From contig NZ_CADIKL010000001.1 in the NCBI RefSeq assembly GCF_902859945.1, positions 310,001-374,000 on the forward strand: DNA of 64,000 bases. Reading direction: 5' to 3'. This document shows positions 1 to 8,868 of this stretch, piece after piece. The stretch comes from Paraburkholderia caffeinitolerans (GTDB lineage Bacteria; Pseudomonadota; Gammaproteobacteria; Burkholderiales; Burkholderiaceae). Position 1 is the first letter of the stretch. Each line of letters opens with the position of its first letter. The notes under the pieces were generated by a model. That model worked only from the letters and a program-made list of their open reading frames with translations, did not search any database and was not told the DNA's origin. The translations under genes were made by a program, and so were the position numbers.

Positions 1-654
1 CTCGCGAGCAGCCTCGCAGCCGAAGACATGCTGCTCACCCACGCGATCCTCTCGCGCGGTGTGAAGATCGGCGTCTTCTCGCTGAACACGGGCCGCCTGC
101 ACGCGGAAACGCTCGGCATGATCGACAGCGTGCGCGAGCGCTACAGCTACGAGATCGAGCAGTTCCATCCGCAACAGGATGCTGTCGATGAATACGTCGC
201 GCAGCACGGCCTGAATGCGTTTTACGAAAGCGTCGATCTGCGCAAGCGCTGCTGCGAGATCCGCAAGGTCGAGCCGCTGAACCGCGCGCTCTCCGACGTT
301 TCGGCCTGGGTCACGGGCCAGCGTCGCGAGCAGTCGGTCACGCGGACCGAGCTGCACGAGGAAGAGCAGGACGGCTCACGCGGCATCGCCAAGTTCAATC
401 CGCTCGCGGACTGGACCGAAGCCGAAGTGTGGGCGTATCTGCGCGCTTTCGATGTGCCGGTGAACCCGCTGCACGCACGCGGCTACCCGAGCATCGGCTG
501 CGAGCCCTGTACGCGGGCCGTGCGTCCGGGCGAAGACAGCCGGGCGGGCCGCTGGTGGTGGGAGTCGCGCGACACGAAGGAATGCGGGCTGCACATCACG
601 TCGGTTTTCGCGATTCCGGTTGTGCAAGCGCCGGCCGCCGGCCAGGCGAACTAG
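1..654 (+). CDS. cysH: Assimilatory adenylyl-sulfate (APS) reductase, 5'-truncated by window edge
   Basis: This enzyme reduces adenylyl sulfate to sulfite in cytosolic assimilatory sulfate reduction. The reading frame is open from base 1, so the N-terminus lies outside the window; 217 residues are visible and the ATG at 28 is internal. A Cys-Cys pair (codons at 250-255) and a CxxC (codons at 499 and 508) are the four ligands expected for the 4Fe-4S cluster of the APS-using branch; PAPS-only reductases lack them. The C-terminal ECGLH motif, carrying the catalytic cysteine, is present near codon 580. It is followed by cysD and cysN, which make its substrate. No cysC kinase is visible between them, which agrees with direct use of APS. 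Confidence 0.95.
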   Translation, partial: LASSLAAEDMLLTHAILSRGVKIGVFSLNTGRLHAETLGMIDSVRERYSYEIEQFHPQQDAVDEYVAQHGLNAFYESVDLRKRCCEIRKVEPLNRALSDVSAWVTGQRREQSVTRTELHEEEQDGSRGIAKFNPLADWTEAEVWAYLRAFDVPVNPLHARGYPSIGCEPCTRAVRPGEDSRAGRWWWESRDTKECGLHITSVFAIPVVQAPAAGQAN

Positions 655-666
655 ATTTGAAGGTTG

Positions 667-702
667 TCGCGCCGCATGCAAACGCATGCCAAGGCGGCGC
701 GA
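667..702 (+). repeat. GC-rich hairpin in the cysH-cysD spacer
   Basis: A 9-bp outer stem (667-675 with 694-702) encloses an ATGC/GCAT inner stem and an AAAC loop. No T-tract follows, so it is not a typical intrinsic terminator. Its arms share the core CGCGCCGC/GCGGCGCG with the hairpin between cysN and the SUMT gene. It may be a messenger-processing or stability element, or a dispersed palindromic repeat. Confidence 0.55.
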
Positions 703-759
703 AGTCGAACACAGAGCACCTCGCCCCACCAACGGGGCGCCTAGACGAAGGATCCGAAC

Positions 760-1722
760 ATGAGCACGACGCTCGATTCCGCAGTGAACGCACCGCTCCA
801 GGTCACGGCGAACCGCATGGACCATCTCGACTGGCTCGAAGCCGAGTCGATCCACATCCTGCGCGAACTCGTTGCCGAGTGCAGCAAGCCCGCGCTGCTG
901 TTCTCGGGCGGCAAGGACTCGGTGGTCGTGCTGGCGCTCGCGCTCAAGGCCTTCGGCCTCGGCGCGAACCGCAAGACCTCGCTGCCGTTCCCGCTCGTGC
1001 ACATCGACACGGGCCACAACTACGAAGAGGTGATCGACTTCCGCGATCGCCGCGCTGCCGAAATCGGCGCTGAACTCGTGGTGGGCCACGTCGAAGATTC
1101 GATCAAGAAGGGCACGGTGCGTCTGCGCCGCGAAACCGATTCGCGCAACGCCGCCCAAGCCGTCACGCTGCTCGAAACCATCGACCAATACGGCTACACG
1201 GCGATGATCGGCGGCGCGCGCCGCGACGAAGAGAAGGCCCGCGCGAAGGAGCGCATCTTCTCGTTCCGCGACGAATTCGGCCAGTGGGACCCGAAGGCGC
1301 AGCGCCCCGAACTCTGGAGCCTCTACAACGCGCGCCTGCACAAGGGCGAGCACCTGCGCGTGTTCCCGATCTCGAACTGGACCGAGCTGGACGTGTGGCA
1401 ATACATCGAGCGTGAAAACCTCGAACTGCCGTCGATCTACTACGCGCACCAGCGCGAGATCGTGCGCCGCAACGGCCTGCTCGTGCCGGTCACGCCGCTC
1501 ACGCCGATGAAGGAAGGCGAAGTCAGCGAGATGGCGCAGGTGCGTTTCCGCACGGTGGGCGACATCAGCTGCACGTGCCCGGTGGAAAGCGATGCCGACA
1601 ACGTCGAGAAGATCATCGCCGAGACGGCCGTGACCGAAATCACGGAACGCGGCGCGACGCGCATGGACGACCAGGCGTCGGAAGCCGCGATGGAACAGCG
1701 CAAGAAGCAAGGTTATTTCTAA
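760..1722 (+). CDS. cysD: Sulfate adenylyltransferase subunit 2 (ATP sulfurylase, small subunit)
   Basis: CysD is the catalytic ATP pyrophosphatase-type subunit of ATP sulfurylase, which adenylates sulfate to APS together with the GTPase CysN. The 320-residue protein has the PP-loop motif SGGKDS at residues 49-54 and the later family block TPMKEGEVSEMAQVRFRT. Length is normal. It lies 105 bp after cysH and 25 bp before cysN, so co-transcription is likely. The C-terminal tail QRKKQGYF is typical of CysD. The start is the ATG preceded by AAGGA (positions 747-751). Confidence 0.97.
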   Translation: MSTTLDSAVNAPLQVTANRMDHLDWLEAESIHILRELVAECSKPALLFSGGKDSVVVLALALKAFGLGANRKTSLPFPLVHIDTGHNYEEVIDFRDRRAAEIGAELVVGHVEDSIKKGTVRLRRETDSRNAAQAVTLLETIDQYGYTAMIGGARRDEEKARAKERIFSFRDEFGQWDPKAQRPELWSLYNARLHKGEHLRVFPISNWTELDVWQYIERENLELPSIYYAHQREIVRRNGLLVPVTPLTPMKEGEVSEMAQVRFRTVGDISCTCPVESDADNVEKIIAETAVTEITERGATRMDDQASEAAMEQRKKQGYF

Positions 1723-1747
1723 AGAGCACGCAGAGGAAGAAACGAAA

Positions 1748-3064
1748 ATGGTTACGACACACCAACCTGAAGACCTCGGCGTGCTGCGCTTCATCACGGC
1801 GGGCAGCGTGGACGACGGCAAGAGCACGCTGATCGGCCGCCTGCTGTACGACAGCAAAGCTGTCTTGAGCGACCAGCTCTCGGCGCTCTCGCGCGCGAAG
1901 AACAAGCGTACCGTGGGCGACGAGATCGACCTGTCGCTGCTCACCGACGGCCTCGAAGCCGAGCGCGAGCAGGGCATCACGATCGACGTGGCATACCGCT
2001 ACTTCGCCACGGCCCGTCGCAAGTTCATCATCGCCGACACGCCGGGCCACGAGCAGTACACACGCAACATGGTCACGGGCGCTTCGACGGCGCACGCCGC
2101 GATCATCCTGATCGACCCCACGCGCGTGACGGTCGAGAACGGCGTGACGCAACTGCTGCCGCAAACCAAGCGCCACAGCGCGATCGTCAAGCTGCTGGGC
2201 CTCCAGCACGTGATCGTCGCGATCAACAAGATGGATCTGGTCGACTACAGCGAAGCCACCTTCGACCTGATCCGCGATGCGTACGTCGCGCTCGCGCGCC
2301 AGCTCGGTCTGGAGAACGTGCGCTTTGTGCCGGTTTCGGCGCTCAAGGGCGACAACATCGTCGCCGCGAGCGAGCGCATGCCGTGGTACGCGGGCGAGCC
2401 GCTGCTCGACGTGCTCGAGGCGTTGCCGGTCGAGCAGGCCACGGGCGACGCGCTGCGCTTCCCGGTGCAGTGGGTCGCGCGCCAGGACGGTTCGAGCGCC
2501 GACGATTTCCGCGGCTACATGGGCCGTGTCGAAGCGGGCGAAGTGAAGGTCGGCGACGCCATCACGGTGCTGCCGGCGGGCCGTGCGGCCACGGTGGCCG
2601 AGATCATCGCACCGGTGCCGGGCGGCACGGCGCAAGTCGACCGCGCGTTCGCGGGCCAGACCGTCACGATCCGCCTTGCCGAAGACGTGGACGTTTCGCG
2701 CGGCGACACCTTCGTGCCGGCCTCGGACGAAACGCAGCCAGCGAAGAAGCTCGAAGCGGACCTCTGCTGGTTCGACGAAGAGCCGCTCTCGCAGCAGCGC
2801 AAGTACCTGCTCAAGCAGACCACCAGCACGGTGTTCGCGAAGATCGGCGCGGTCAAGGAAGTGCTCGACGTGCATACGCTGTCGCACGCCACCGATCGCC
2901 ACAATCTGGCGATGAACGACATCGGCCGCGTGGCGCTCACGCTGCAAAAGCCGGTCGTTGCGGACCTGTATGATGTGCACCCCGGCACCGGCGCGTTCGT
3001 CCTCATCGACGAAGCGACGCACCACACGGTGGCGGCGGGCATGATTCGCGCGGTTTCCGCCTGA
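1748..3064 (+). CDS. cysN: Sulfate adenylyltransferase subunit 1 (GTPase subunit)
   Basis: CysN is the regulatory GTPase of heterodimeric ATP sulfurylase; GTP hydrolysis drives the otherwise unfavourable synthesis of APS. An EF-Tu-like G domain carries the P-loop GSVDDGKS (residues 19-26), DTPGH (97-101) and NKMD (160-163), followed by two beta-barrel domains. At 438 residues it ends without the fused APS kinase (CysC) found in CysNC proteins. That fits the upstream APS-type CysH. It follows cysD by 25 bp. Confidence 0.97.
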   Translation: MVTTHQPEDLGVLRFITAGSVDDGKSTLIGRLLYDSKAVLSDQLSALSRAKNKRTVGDEIDLSLLTDGLEAEREQGITIDVAYRYFATARRKFIIADTPGHEQYTRNMVTGASTAHAAIILIDPTRVTVENGVTQLLPQTKRHSAIVKLLGLQHVIVAINKMDLVDYSEATFDLIRDAYVALARQLGLENVRFVPVSALKGDNIVAASERMPWYAGEPLLDVLEALPVEQATGDALRFPVQWVARQDGSSADDFRGYMGRVEAGEVKVGDAITVLPAGRAATVAEIIAPVPGGTAQVDRAFAGQTVTIRLAEDVDVSRGDTFVPASDETQPAKKLEADLCWFDEEPLSQQRKYLLKQTTSTVFAKIGAVKEVLDVHTLSHATDRHNLAMNDIGRVALTLQKPVVADLYDVHPGTGAFVLIDEATHHTVAAGMIRAVSA

Positions 3065-3087
3065 CGCAGCACGGCGCGAACGTGGCA

Positions 3088-3117
3088 GCGCGCCGCTGGA
3101 ATTCCAGGGCGGCGCGC
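3088..3117 (+). repeat. Long GC-rich hairpin between cysN and the SUMT gene
   Basis: A 9-bp arm at 3088-3096 pairs with 3109-3117, and the interior contains the perfect palindrome TGGAATTCCA, giving a near-continuous hairpin. No U-run follows; the ribosome binding site of the next gene comes shortly after. It shares arm sequence with the hairpin in the cysH-cysD spacer. It could set the relative expression of the sulfate and siroheme genes by RNA processing, which is inference. Confidence 0.55.
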
Positions 3118-3140
3118 CGACACAGGAGTTAACGAGGCAA

Positions 3141-3914
3141 ATGGGCAAGGTTTATCTGATCGGCGCCGGACCGGGTGCGGCGGACCTCATCACGGTGCGC
3201 GGCGCGCGCCTGCTCGCGAAAGCGCAGGTCGTGCTGCACGATGCGCTAGTGGAGCCGGCGATGCTGGATTACGCTCCGCAGGACGCGAAGTTCATCGCGG
3301 TCGGCAAGCGTTGCGGCCAGCGCTCGACGGCGCAGCACTTCATCAACAAGCAGATCGTGGATGCGGCGCGCGAGCATGACGTGGTCGTGCGCTTGAAGGG
3401 CGGCGACCCGATGCTGTTCGGCCGTGCCGACGAAGAGATGCGCGCGCTCGAAGCGGCGGGCATCGAGTACGAGATCGTGCCGGGCATCACGGCGGCGCTG
3501 GCGAGCGCCGCCACGCTGCAACGCTCGCTCACGCTGCGCGGCGTATCGCGCAGCGTCGCGCTTGCGACGTACTCGCGCGCGGCGGGCAGCGAGGCGATTC
3601 GCGAGCAGGTCAATGCCGATTCGCTGGTGTTCTACATGGGCCGCGACAGCGCGCCGGAAATCGCCCGGCAGCTGATCGAAGCGGGCCGCGCGGGCGCGAC
3701 GCCCGTGGCGATCGTCGAGGCATGCAGCACAGCGCGCGAACGCACGCTCACGCTCACGCTGGCGGGGCTTGAAGCGGGCGAGGCGCAAGACTGGCTCGAT
3801 CCGGCACAGCCTAGCCTGCTCATGATCGGCGAGGCTTTTGCCGAGCGTTCGGCGCAGCAGGTGCTAGCCAAACAGCCGGCACAGGACGAAGCGTCGGGCC
3901 GCAGGGCAGCCTGA
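3141..3914 (+). CDS. cobA: Uroporphyrinogen-III C-methyltransferase (SUMT)
   Basis: SUMT transfers two methyl groups from S-adenosylmethionine to uroporphyrinogen III to give precorrin-2, the branch point to siroheme and cobalamin. The 257-residue protein is a stand-alone SUMT: the N-terminal GAGPGAADLITVRG loop and VRLKGGDPMLFGRADEE are SAM/substrate motifs of the tetrapyrrole methylase fold. There is no CysG oxidase/chelatase domain. An AGGAG-type site precedes the ATG. Its place at the end of the cys operon points to siroheme for sulfite reductase as the main role, although it could also feed corrinoid synthesis. An intrinsic terminator follows. Confidence 0.95.
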   Translation: MGKVYLIGAGPGAADLITVRGARLLAKAQVVLHDALVEPAMLDYAPQDAKFIAVGKRCGQRSTAQHFINKQIVDAAREHDVVVRLKGGDPMLFGRADEEMRALEAAGIEYEIVPGITAALASAATLQRSLTLRGVSRSVALATYSRAAGSEAIREQVNADSLVFYMGRDSAPEIARQLIEAGRAGATPVAIVEACSTARERTLTLTLAGLEAGEAQDWLDPAQPSLLMIGEAFAERSAQQVLAKQPAQDEASGRRAA

Positions 3915-3951
3915 GAGGCAGCGAAGAAACAACGGGAGTAGTAGAACATGC

Positions 3952-3987
3952 AACGGGCCGCTTTGAATGAAGCGGCCCGTTTGCTTT
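3952..3987 (+). terminator. Intrinsic terminator of the cys-SUMT operon
   Basis: A perfect 12-bp stem (3952-3963 with 3970-3981) around a TGAATG loop is followed by TTGCTTT. It sits 38 bp past the SUMT stop and before the convergent chelatase gene, so it may work for both directions. Confidence 0.85.
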
Positions 3988-4019
3988 GGTGCGTGCGTCA
4001 GCGAGTTGGCGCGTTAATC

Positions 4020-4048
4020 GCGCTCATCCCGCTCATCCCGCTCATCCA
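4020..4048. repeat. Three-copy 9-bp tandem repeat at the 3' end of the chelatase gene
   Basis: The unit CGCTCATCC occurs three times immediately downstream of the stop codon of the minus-strand chelatase gene. The string TTAATCGCG flanks the array on both sides (4013-4021 and 4049-4057), so the stop-codon region looks duplicated. This suggests replication slippage at the gene end. Confidence 0.7.
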
Positions 4049-4426
4049 TTAATCGCGTTCTTGCGCGAGACAGTACTGCACGATCGCGTCGAGCACGCCA
4101 TCGTCCTCGCCCACGGCAGTCGCACACGAGAGCCGCACGTTCGGGTGCGCGGCCTGGCATTGCGCGATGAGCGCGGGCAAGTCGCGCCGGATATGGCCGC
4201 CCTGGCCGAAGAACACCGGCACCACCGTGATGGCGTCGCAGCCCAGCGCCGCTTGTTCGGCGATGGCCTCGGGCAGGCTCGGCGTCATGAGTTCGAGAAA
4301 GGCGAGGCTCACGGGCCGCGCCGCGCCGCGCGTGGCGGCGAGCTTGCCCGCGAGCCGCGTGAACGGCTCTTTCCAGCGCGCATCGCGCGCGCCGTGGCCG
4401 AAGAGAATCATGCCGTGCGTGCCCAT
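4049..4426 (-). CDS. cbiX: Sirohydrochlorin chelatase, short CbiX type
   Basis: CbiX-type chelatases insert Fe2+ or Co2+ into sirohydrochlorin. The 125-residue protein is the single-domain CbiX(S) form, which acts as a homodimer. It has the N-terminal metal-binding FGHGARD block (His11) and a second histidine in FFGQGGHIRRDLP. It lies 53 bp downstream of lptG on the same strand, so it may be transcribed with lptFG. It converges on the SUMT gene; with SUMT it supplies two of the three siroheme steps, while a precorrin-2 dehydrogenase is not visible here. Metal specificity (Fe for siroheme or Co for B12) cannot be read from sequence. Confidence 0.88.
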   Translation of the reverse strand: MGTHGMILFGHGARDARWKEPFTRLAGKLAATRGAARPVSLAFLELMTPSLPEAIAEQAALGCDAITVVPVFFGQGGHIRRDLPALIAQCQAAHPNVRLSCATAVGEDDGVLDAIVQYCLAQERD

Positions 4427-4479
4427 CGTCGTATTTTCCCGAGGAGCGTGGGCTGGCCACTGTCGACGTCAGATCGACG

Positions 4480-5628
4480 TCAGTGCCGGTCGACCCATTT
4501 CAGGCCGATCAGCCCGAGCGCCAGATAGATGAGACCCGGCGTCGCCGCAGTGAGCGGCGCGGGCCACGTGTTCAGTGTACCGATGTGCGAGAACAGCGTG
4601 TTCACGAGCTGGAAGCTCATGCCGAGCATGATCCCACCGAACACCTTGATGCCCACCACGCCGGCGCGCGTATGCAGGTACGCGAACGGCAGCGAGAGCA
4701 CCAGCATCACGAACACCGCGAACGGGTAGATCAGCTTGCGCCAGAACGCGATCTCATAGCGCTGCGTGTCCTGATGGTTTTCCGCAAGGTGCTGGATATA
4801 GCGGAACAGGTTGAACATCGACATGCGATCGGGCGAAACCAGCAGCACCGAGAGAATTTGCGGCGTGAGCTCGGAGCGCAGCGAGTATTCGGGCAGCGCG
4901 GTCTGCTGCGCGCGATAGACCGGATTGAGCGCATCGGTGGGCTGGCTCGGCGGCGGCGTCACGCTGATGAGTTCGGTGTCCGTCACGTCCTTGAGCAGCC
5001 AGTGCCCCGGCGGTTGATACTTGCCGCTCTTCGCAACGCGCACGTTCGTGAGCCTGAACTGCGAATCGAATTCGTAGATGCGCACATTGGTGATGGTCGC
5101 GTCGGGCTGCAGTTCGCCCACGTTGACGAAGCGCGTAGCCTGCTCGCCGTCGGCGCGCGCGGTGAGCGTGTCCTTTACCCACACGCCCGACTTGAAGTCG
5201 GACGACACGGCGGAGCCGAGCGCTTCGAGGCGCACGCGCTCGGAGAGCTGGTCGGTGTACGGCCCGATCACTTCGCCCATGAGGTAGGTGAGCAGCACCA
5301 GCGGAATGCCGATCTTCAGGAGCGAGCGCAGCGCTTGACCAGTCGCCAGACCGGAGACGCGAAAGATCGTGTACTCGGAATTGGCGGCCATCTGCGCGAA
5401 CACGTAGATCGCGCTGATGAGCGCCGCGACCGGAATGATCTCGTAGAGCCGCGACGGCGCCTGCAGCGAAACGCGCAGCACCGCGTACATGAATTTGTAG
5501 TTGCCGTGGCCGACCGAGTTCAGCTCGTTGATCAGGTCGAAGAAGAAGAACAGACCTGAAAACGCAAACAGGATGAACACGAACGCCAGGTAGACCTGGC
5601 TCGCGAAGTACTTCTCATAGATGCGCAT
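4480..5628 (-). CDS. lptG: LPS export ABC transporter permease LptG
   Basis: LptG is one of two inner-membrane permease subunits of the LptB2FGC machine that extracts lipopolysaccharide and feeds it to the periplasmic Lpt bridge. The 382-residue protein starts MRIYEKYFASQVYLAFVF. It has three N-terminal membrane segments, a periplasmic beta-jellyroll-like domain in the middle, and three C-terminal membrane segments (LIYPFAVFVMLVLSLPFAYL and after). It ends LGLIGLKWVDRH. It lies 3 bp downstream of lptF, an operon arrangement universal for this pair. Confidence 0.95.
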   Translation of the reverse strand: MRIYEKYFASQVYLAFVFILFAFSGLFFFFDLINELNSVGHGNYKFMYAVLRVSLQAPSRLYEIIPVAALISAIYVFAQMAANSEYTIFRVSGLATGQALRSLLKIGIPLVLLTYLMGEVIGPYTDQLSERVRLEALGSAVSSDFKSGVWVKDTLTARADGEQATRFVNVGELQPDATITNVRIYEFDSQFRLTNVRVAKSGKYQPPGHWLLKDVTDTELISVTPPPSQPTDALNPVYRAQQTALPEYSLRSELTPQILSVLLVSPDRMSMFNLFRYIQHLAENHQDTQRYEIAFWRKLIYPFAVFVMLVLSLPFAYLHTRAGVVGIKVFGGIMLGMSFQLVNTLFSHIGTLNTWPAPLTAATPGLIYLALGLIGLKWVDRH

Positions 5629-5631
5629 CGG

Positions 5632-6732
5632 TCAGCTCCCCTGAGACGCGCGCTGGAACATCGCGCGCGTAAAGAGCGGCCGGTTGCGCACGCGCAGCCA
5701 GAAGATGAAGACGACGAGCGCGAGCACCGCGGCGTGCAGCGCCACGAGGCCAACGCCGAACGGCATCTTGGCCTGCTCGACCTGCGATTGCACGACGTTG
5801 AGCAGGTTCGAGTAGGTGAGGTAGATCAGCACGGCCATCACGAGATTGATGGTGCGCCCACGGCGCGGGTTCTGATACGCAAGCGGGATCGCCAGCAGCA
5901 TCAGGTTGATCGCGATGAGCGGCAGGCCCGCGCGCCACGCGAATTCGCCGAGGTTGTCGCCGCTTGGGTGGCGCAGAAGGTCCAGCGTGGAGGTGCTGCT
6001 TGCCGTGGGCGTGGCGACCACGGGCTGGCTCTGAACCTTCACGCCGTAGCGCTGGAACTCGGTGATGCGGAAGTCGGGGTGGCCGGGCTCGCCGTCGTAG
6101 CGGCGGCCGTTCTCGAGCACGACGAAGCGGTCGCCGTTCTTTGCGGATTCGGTGTGGCCGGTTTTCGAGACGATCACGCTGACCTTGCCGTTTTCCGTGC
6201 TCGTGACGAACACGTTGTCCACACGGCCCTTGTCGGGATTCATGCTCTCGATGAAGAACACACGGTGCGTGGTGGGCGATTCGCGGAACTGGCCGGGCGC
6301 GAGCAGCGACACTTCATCGCGCTGCTGAAAGCGCGCGCGGATCAGCTTGCTTTGCGCGTTCGACCACGGCCAGCCGACGAAGGCGAAGAACACGATCAGC
6401 AGGATGATCGGCGTCGAAAAAACGGCGATCGGCTTGATGAGGCGCGTGAGGCTCACCCCGGAGGCGAGCCAGACGACCATTTCGGAATCCTTGTACCAGC
6501 GCGTGAGCACAAACAGGATCGACACGAAGAGCGTGACGATCAGCATCACCGCGAGATAGCCAATCACGGTCAGGCCGATCAGGACCAGCACGTCGCGAGG
6601 GTCGATCTGGCCGGAAGCCGCGAAGCCGACGATACGGATCATCATCGTCGTCAGCATGATCGTGAGCAGAACCATGAACACGGCGCCGGCCGTATACGCG
6701 AGTTCTCGCTGCAGGGAACGTTCGAAGATCAT
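5632..6732 (-). CDS. lptF: LPS export ABC transporter permease LptF
   Basis: LptF is the partner permease of LptG in LPS export. The 366-residue protein begins MIFERSLQRELAYTAGAVF, a typical LptF N-terminus, followed by two further membrane segments, a periplasmic domain (about residues 120-260) and three C-terminal membrane helices. It is the first gene of the lptF-lptG-(cbiX) unit and is divergent from pepA, a conserved neighbour in proteobacteria. The 134-bp gap to pepA must hold promoters for both directions. Confidence 0.95.
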   Translation of the reverse strand: MIFERSLQRELAYTAGAVFMVLLTIMLTTMMIRIVGFAASGQIDPRDVLVLIGLTVIGYLAVMLIVTLFVSILFVLTRWYKDSEMVVWLASGVSLTRLIKPIAVFSTPIILLIVFFAFVGWPWSNAQSKLIRARFQQRDEVSLLAPGQFRESPTTHRVFFIESMNPDKGRVDNVFVTSTENGKVSVIVSKTGHTESAKNGDRFVVLENGRRYDGEPGHPDFRITEFQRYGVKVQSQPVVATPTASSTSTLDLLRHPSGDNLGEFAWRAGLPLIAINLMLLAIPLAYQNPRRGRTINLVMAVLIYLTYSNLLNVVQSQVEQAKMPFGVGLVALHAAVLALVVFIFWLRVRNRPLFTRAMFQRASQGS

Positions 6733-6866
6733 TGTTGATGAAGAGGGCGGGCGGCCCGCGCCGGGCGGCGCGCGGCTCGCGCAACGGCTCGGGAGCCGCC
6801 GCAGGAAAAATAGCGGATAATTGCGGCTTTCATCCTAAGCCCTGATTTTATCCGAGGACAAGCGCG

Positions 6867-8393
6867 ATGGACTTTAGCATAAAAGCCTGTGACTGGAGCA
6901 AAGGCGGGGAAGGCCCCTTTCTGACCGGCAAGTCGGATTGCGTCGTGGTGGGCATCTTCGAGGCGCAGACCCTTTCGGGTCCGGCATTCGTGATCGACAG
7001 CGCCATCGGCGGCGCGATCGCCCGCCTCGTCAAGTCCGGCGACATCGATGGGAAGGCCGGCTCCACGCTGTTCCTGCCGGAAGTGACTGGCATTGGCGCT
7101 TCGCGCGTGCTGCTGGTTGGCCTCGGCAAGCAGGATGCATTTGGCCAGAAGGCCTATGGCGAGGCCGTCAAGGCCGCGTGGCGCGCGATTCTCGGCACCA
7201 AGATCGCACAGGTCACGTTCACGCTCGCACAGCAGCCCATCAAGGAACGCACGGGCGACTGGGGCGTGCGTGCCGCGATCCTCGCGCTGCGTAACGAGAC
7301 CTACCGCTTCACGCAGATGAAGAGCAAGCCCGACGTCGCGCAGCGCGCGCTCAAGCGCGTGGTCTTCAGCATCGACGTCGCCGACGAAAAGGCCGCGAGG
7401 CTTGCCGCCAAACAGGCCGTGGCGCTCGCCAACGGCATGGACCTCACGCGCGACCTCGGCAATCTGCCGGGCAACGTCTGCACGCCCACGTACCTCGCGG
7501 CCACGGCCAAGAAGCTCGCGCGCGACTGGAAGCTCAAGGTCGAAGTGCTCGGCCAGCGCCAGATCGAAGCGCTCAAGATGGGCTCGTTTCTTTCTGTTAC
7601 AAAAGGATCGGTCGAGCCGCCGCAATTCATCGTGCTGCACTACCAGGGCGCGAGCGCGAAGGGCGCGCCCGTCGTGCTGGTAGGCAAGGGCATCACGTTC
7701 GACACGGGCGGCATCTCGCTCAAGCCCGGCGAGGGCATGGACGAGATGAAGTACGACATGTGCGGCGCGGGCTCGGTGCTAGGCACAGTGCGCGCGGTCG
7801 CCGAAATGGGCCTGAAGCTCAACGTGATCGGCATCATCCCGACCTGCGAGAACATGCCCGCGGGCAACGCCACGAAGCCCGGCGACATCGTCACGACGAT
7901 GGCGGGCCTCACGGTCGAGGTGCTCAACACCGACGCCGAAGGCCGCCTGATCCTGTGCGATGCGCTCACCTACGCCGAGCGCTTCAAGCCGGCCGCCGTG
8001 ATCGACATCGCCACGCTCACGGGCGCCTGCATCATCGCGCTCGGCCATCACAACAGCGGCCTGTTCTCGACGGACGATGCGCTCGCGGGCGAGCTGCTCG
8101 ACGCTTCGCGCGAGGCCAGCGATCCGGCGTGGCGCCTGCCGCTCGACGAAGAGTATCAGGACCAGCTCAAGTCGAATTTCGCCGATCTCGCCAATATCGG
8201 CGGGCGTCCGGCGGGCAGCGTGACGGCGGCGTGCTTCCTCTCGCGCTTCACGCAAAATTATCCGTGGGCGCACCTCGACATCGCGGGCACCGCATGGAAG
8301 AGCGGCGCGGCGAAGGGCGCGACGGGCCGTCCCGTGCCGTTGCTTGCGCAGTTCTTGATCGATCGGGCCGCGGACGGTCGCGCAGGGAAATGA
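6867..8393 (+). CDS. pepA: Leucyl aminopeptidase (M17 family, cytosol aminopeptidase)
   Basis: PepA removes N-terminal residues from peptides in the cytosol using two metal ions; in some bacteria it also binds DNA as an architectural factor. The 508-residue protein carries the metal-binding block [15 protein letters not shown] from residue 273 and the signature NTDAEGRL from residue 354. Length is normal for the family. GAGGAC precedes the ATG. Its stop overlaps the start of holC by 4 bp (ATGA), so the two are translationally coupled. Confidence 0.97.
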   Translation: MDFSIKACDWSKGGEGPFLTGKSDCVVVGIFEAQTLSGPAFVIDSAIGGAIARLVKSGDIDGKAGSTLFLPEVTGIGASRVLLVGLGKQDAFGQKAYGEAVKAAWRAILGTKIAQVTFTLAQQPIKERTGDWGVRAAILALRNETYRFTQMKSKPDVAQRALKRVVFSIDVADEKAARLAAKQAVALANGMDLTRDLGNLPGNVCTPTYLAATAKKLARDWKLKVEVLGQRQIEALKMGSFLSVTKGSVEPPQFIVLHYQGASAKGAPVVLVGKGITFDTGGISLKPGEGMDEMKYDMCGAGSVLGTVRAVAEMGLKLNVIGIIPTCENMPAGNATKPGDIVTTMAGLTVEVLNTDAEGRLILCDALTYAERFKPAAVIDIATLTGACIIALGHHNSGLFSTDDALAGELLDASREASDPAWRLPLDEEYQDQLKSNFADLANIGGRPAGSVTAACFLSRFTQNYPWAHLDIAGTAWKSGAAKGATGRPVPLLAQFLIDRAADGRAGK

Positions 8394-8806
8394 CGCGTAT
8401 CGACTTCCACACGAACGTCGGCAATTCGCTGATGTACGCGTGCCGGCTCGTGCGCAAGGCGTACCAGGCCGGCCAGCAAGCTGTCGTGCTGGCCGAGCCC
8501 GCGCGCCTGCGCGCGTTCGACGAGATGCTCTGGACTTTTTCGCCGCTCGATTTCGTGCCGCACTGCATGGCCGGCAGCGCGCAAGCCGCGCAAACGCCCA
8601 TCGTGCTGACCGCGGATCTCGAGCAGGCGCCGCATCATGGCGTGCTGCTCAATCTCGGCGCGGCCGTGCCGGCGCAGTTCGCGCGCTTCGAGCGCCTGCT
8701 CGAAGTGATCGGCGATGCGCCCGAAGAGCTTGCCTCGGGCCGCGAGCGCTACCGCTTCTACCGCGACCGCGGCTACGCGCTGAACAACTACAAGCAGGGC
8801 GGTTGA
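8390..8806 (+). CDS. holC: DNA polymerase III chi subunit
   Basis: HolC (chi) links the clamp-loader complex to single-strand binding protein at the replication fork. The protein is 138 residues, starting [20 protein letters not shown] at the ATG that overlaps the pepA stop as ATGA. The same frame is open far upstream inside pepA, but that part is a shadow. The C-terminal [21 protein letters not shown] block is typical of the family. The pepA-holC order is conserved in many proteobacteria. Confidence 0.93.
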   Translation: MTRIDFHTNVGNSLMYACRLVRKAYQAGQQAVVLAEPARLRAFDEMLWTFSPLDFVPHCMAGSAQAAQTPIVLTADLEQAPHHGVLLNLGAAVPAQFARFERLLEVIGDAPEELASGRERYRFYRDRGYALNNYKQGG

Positions 8807-8868
8807 ACCCGGCACGCCGGCTGCTTGTCTCTCCTTTATTGTTTGATTGAAATCCAGAGGAGGCGATC

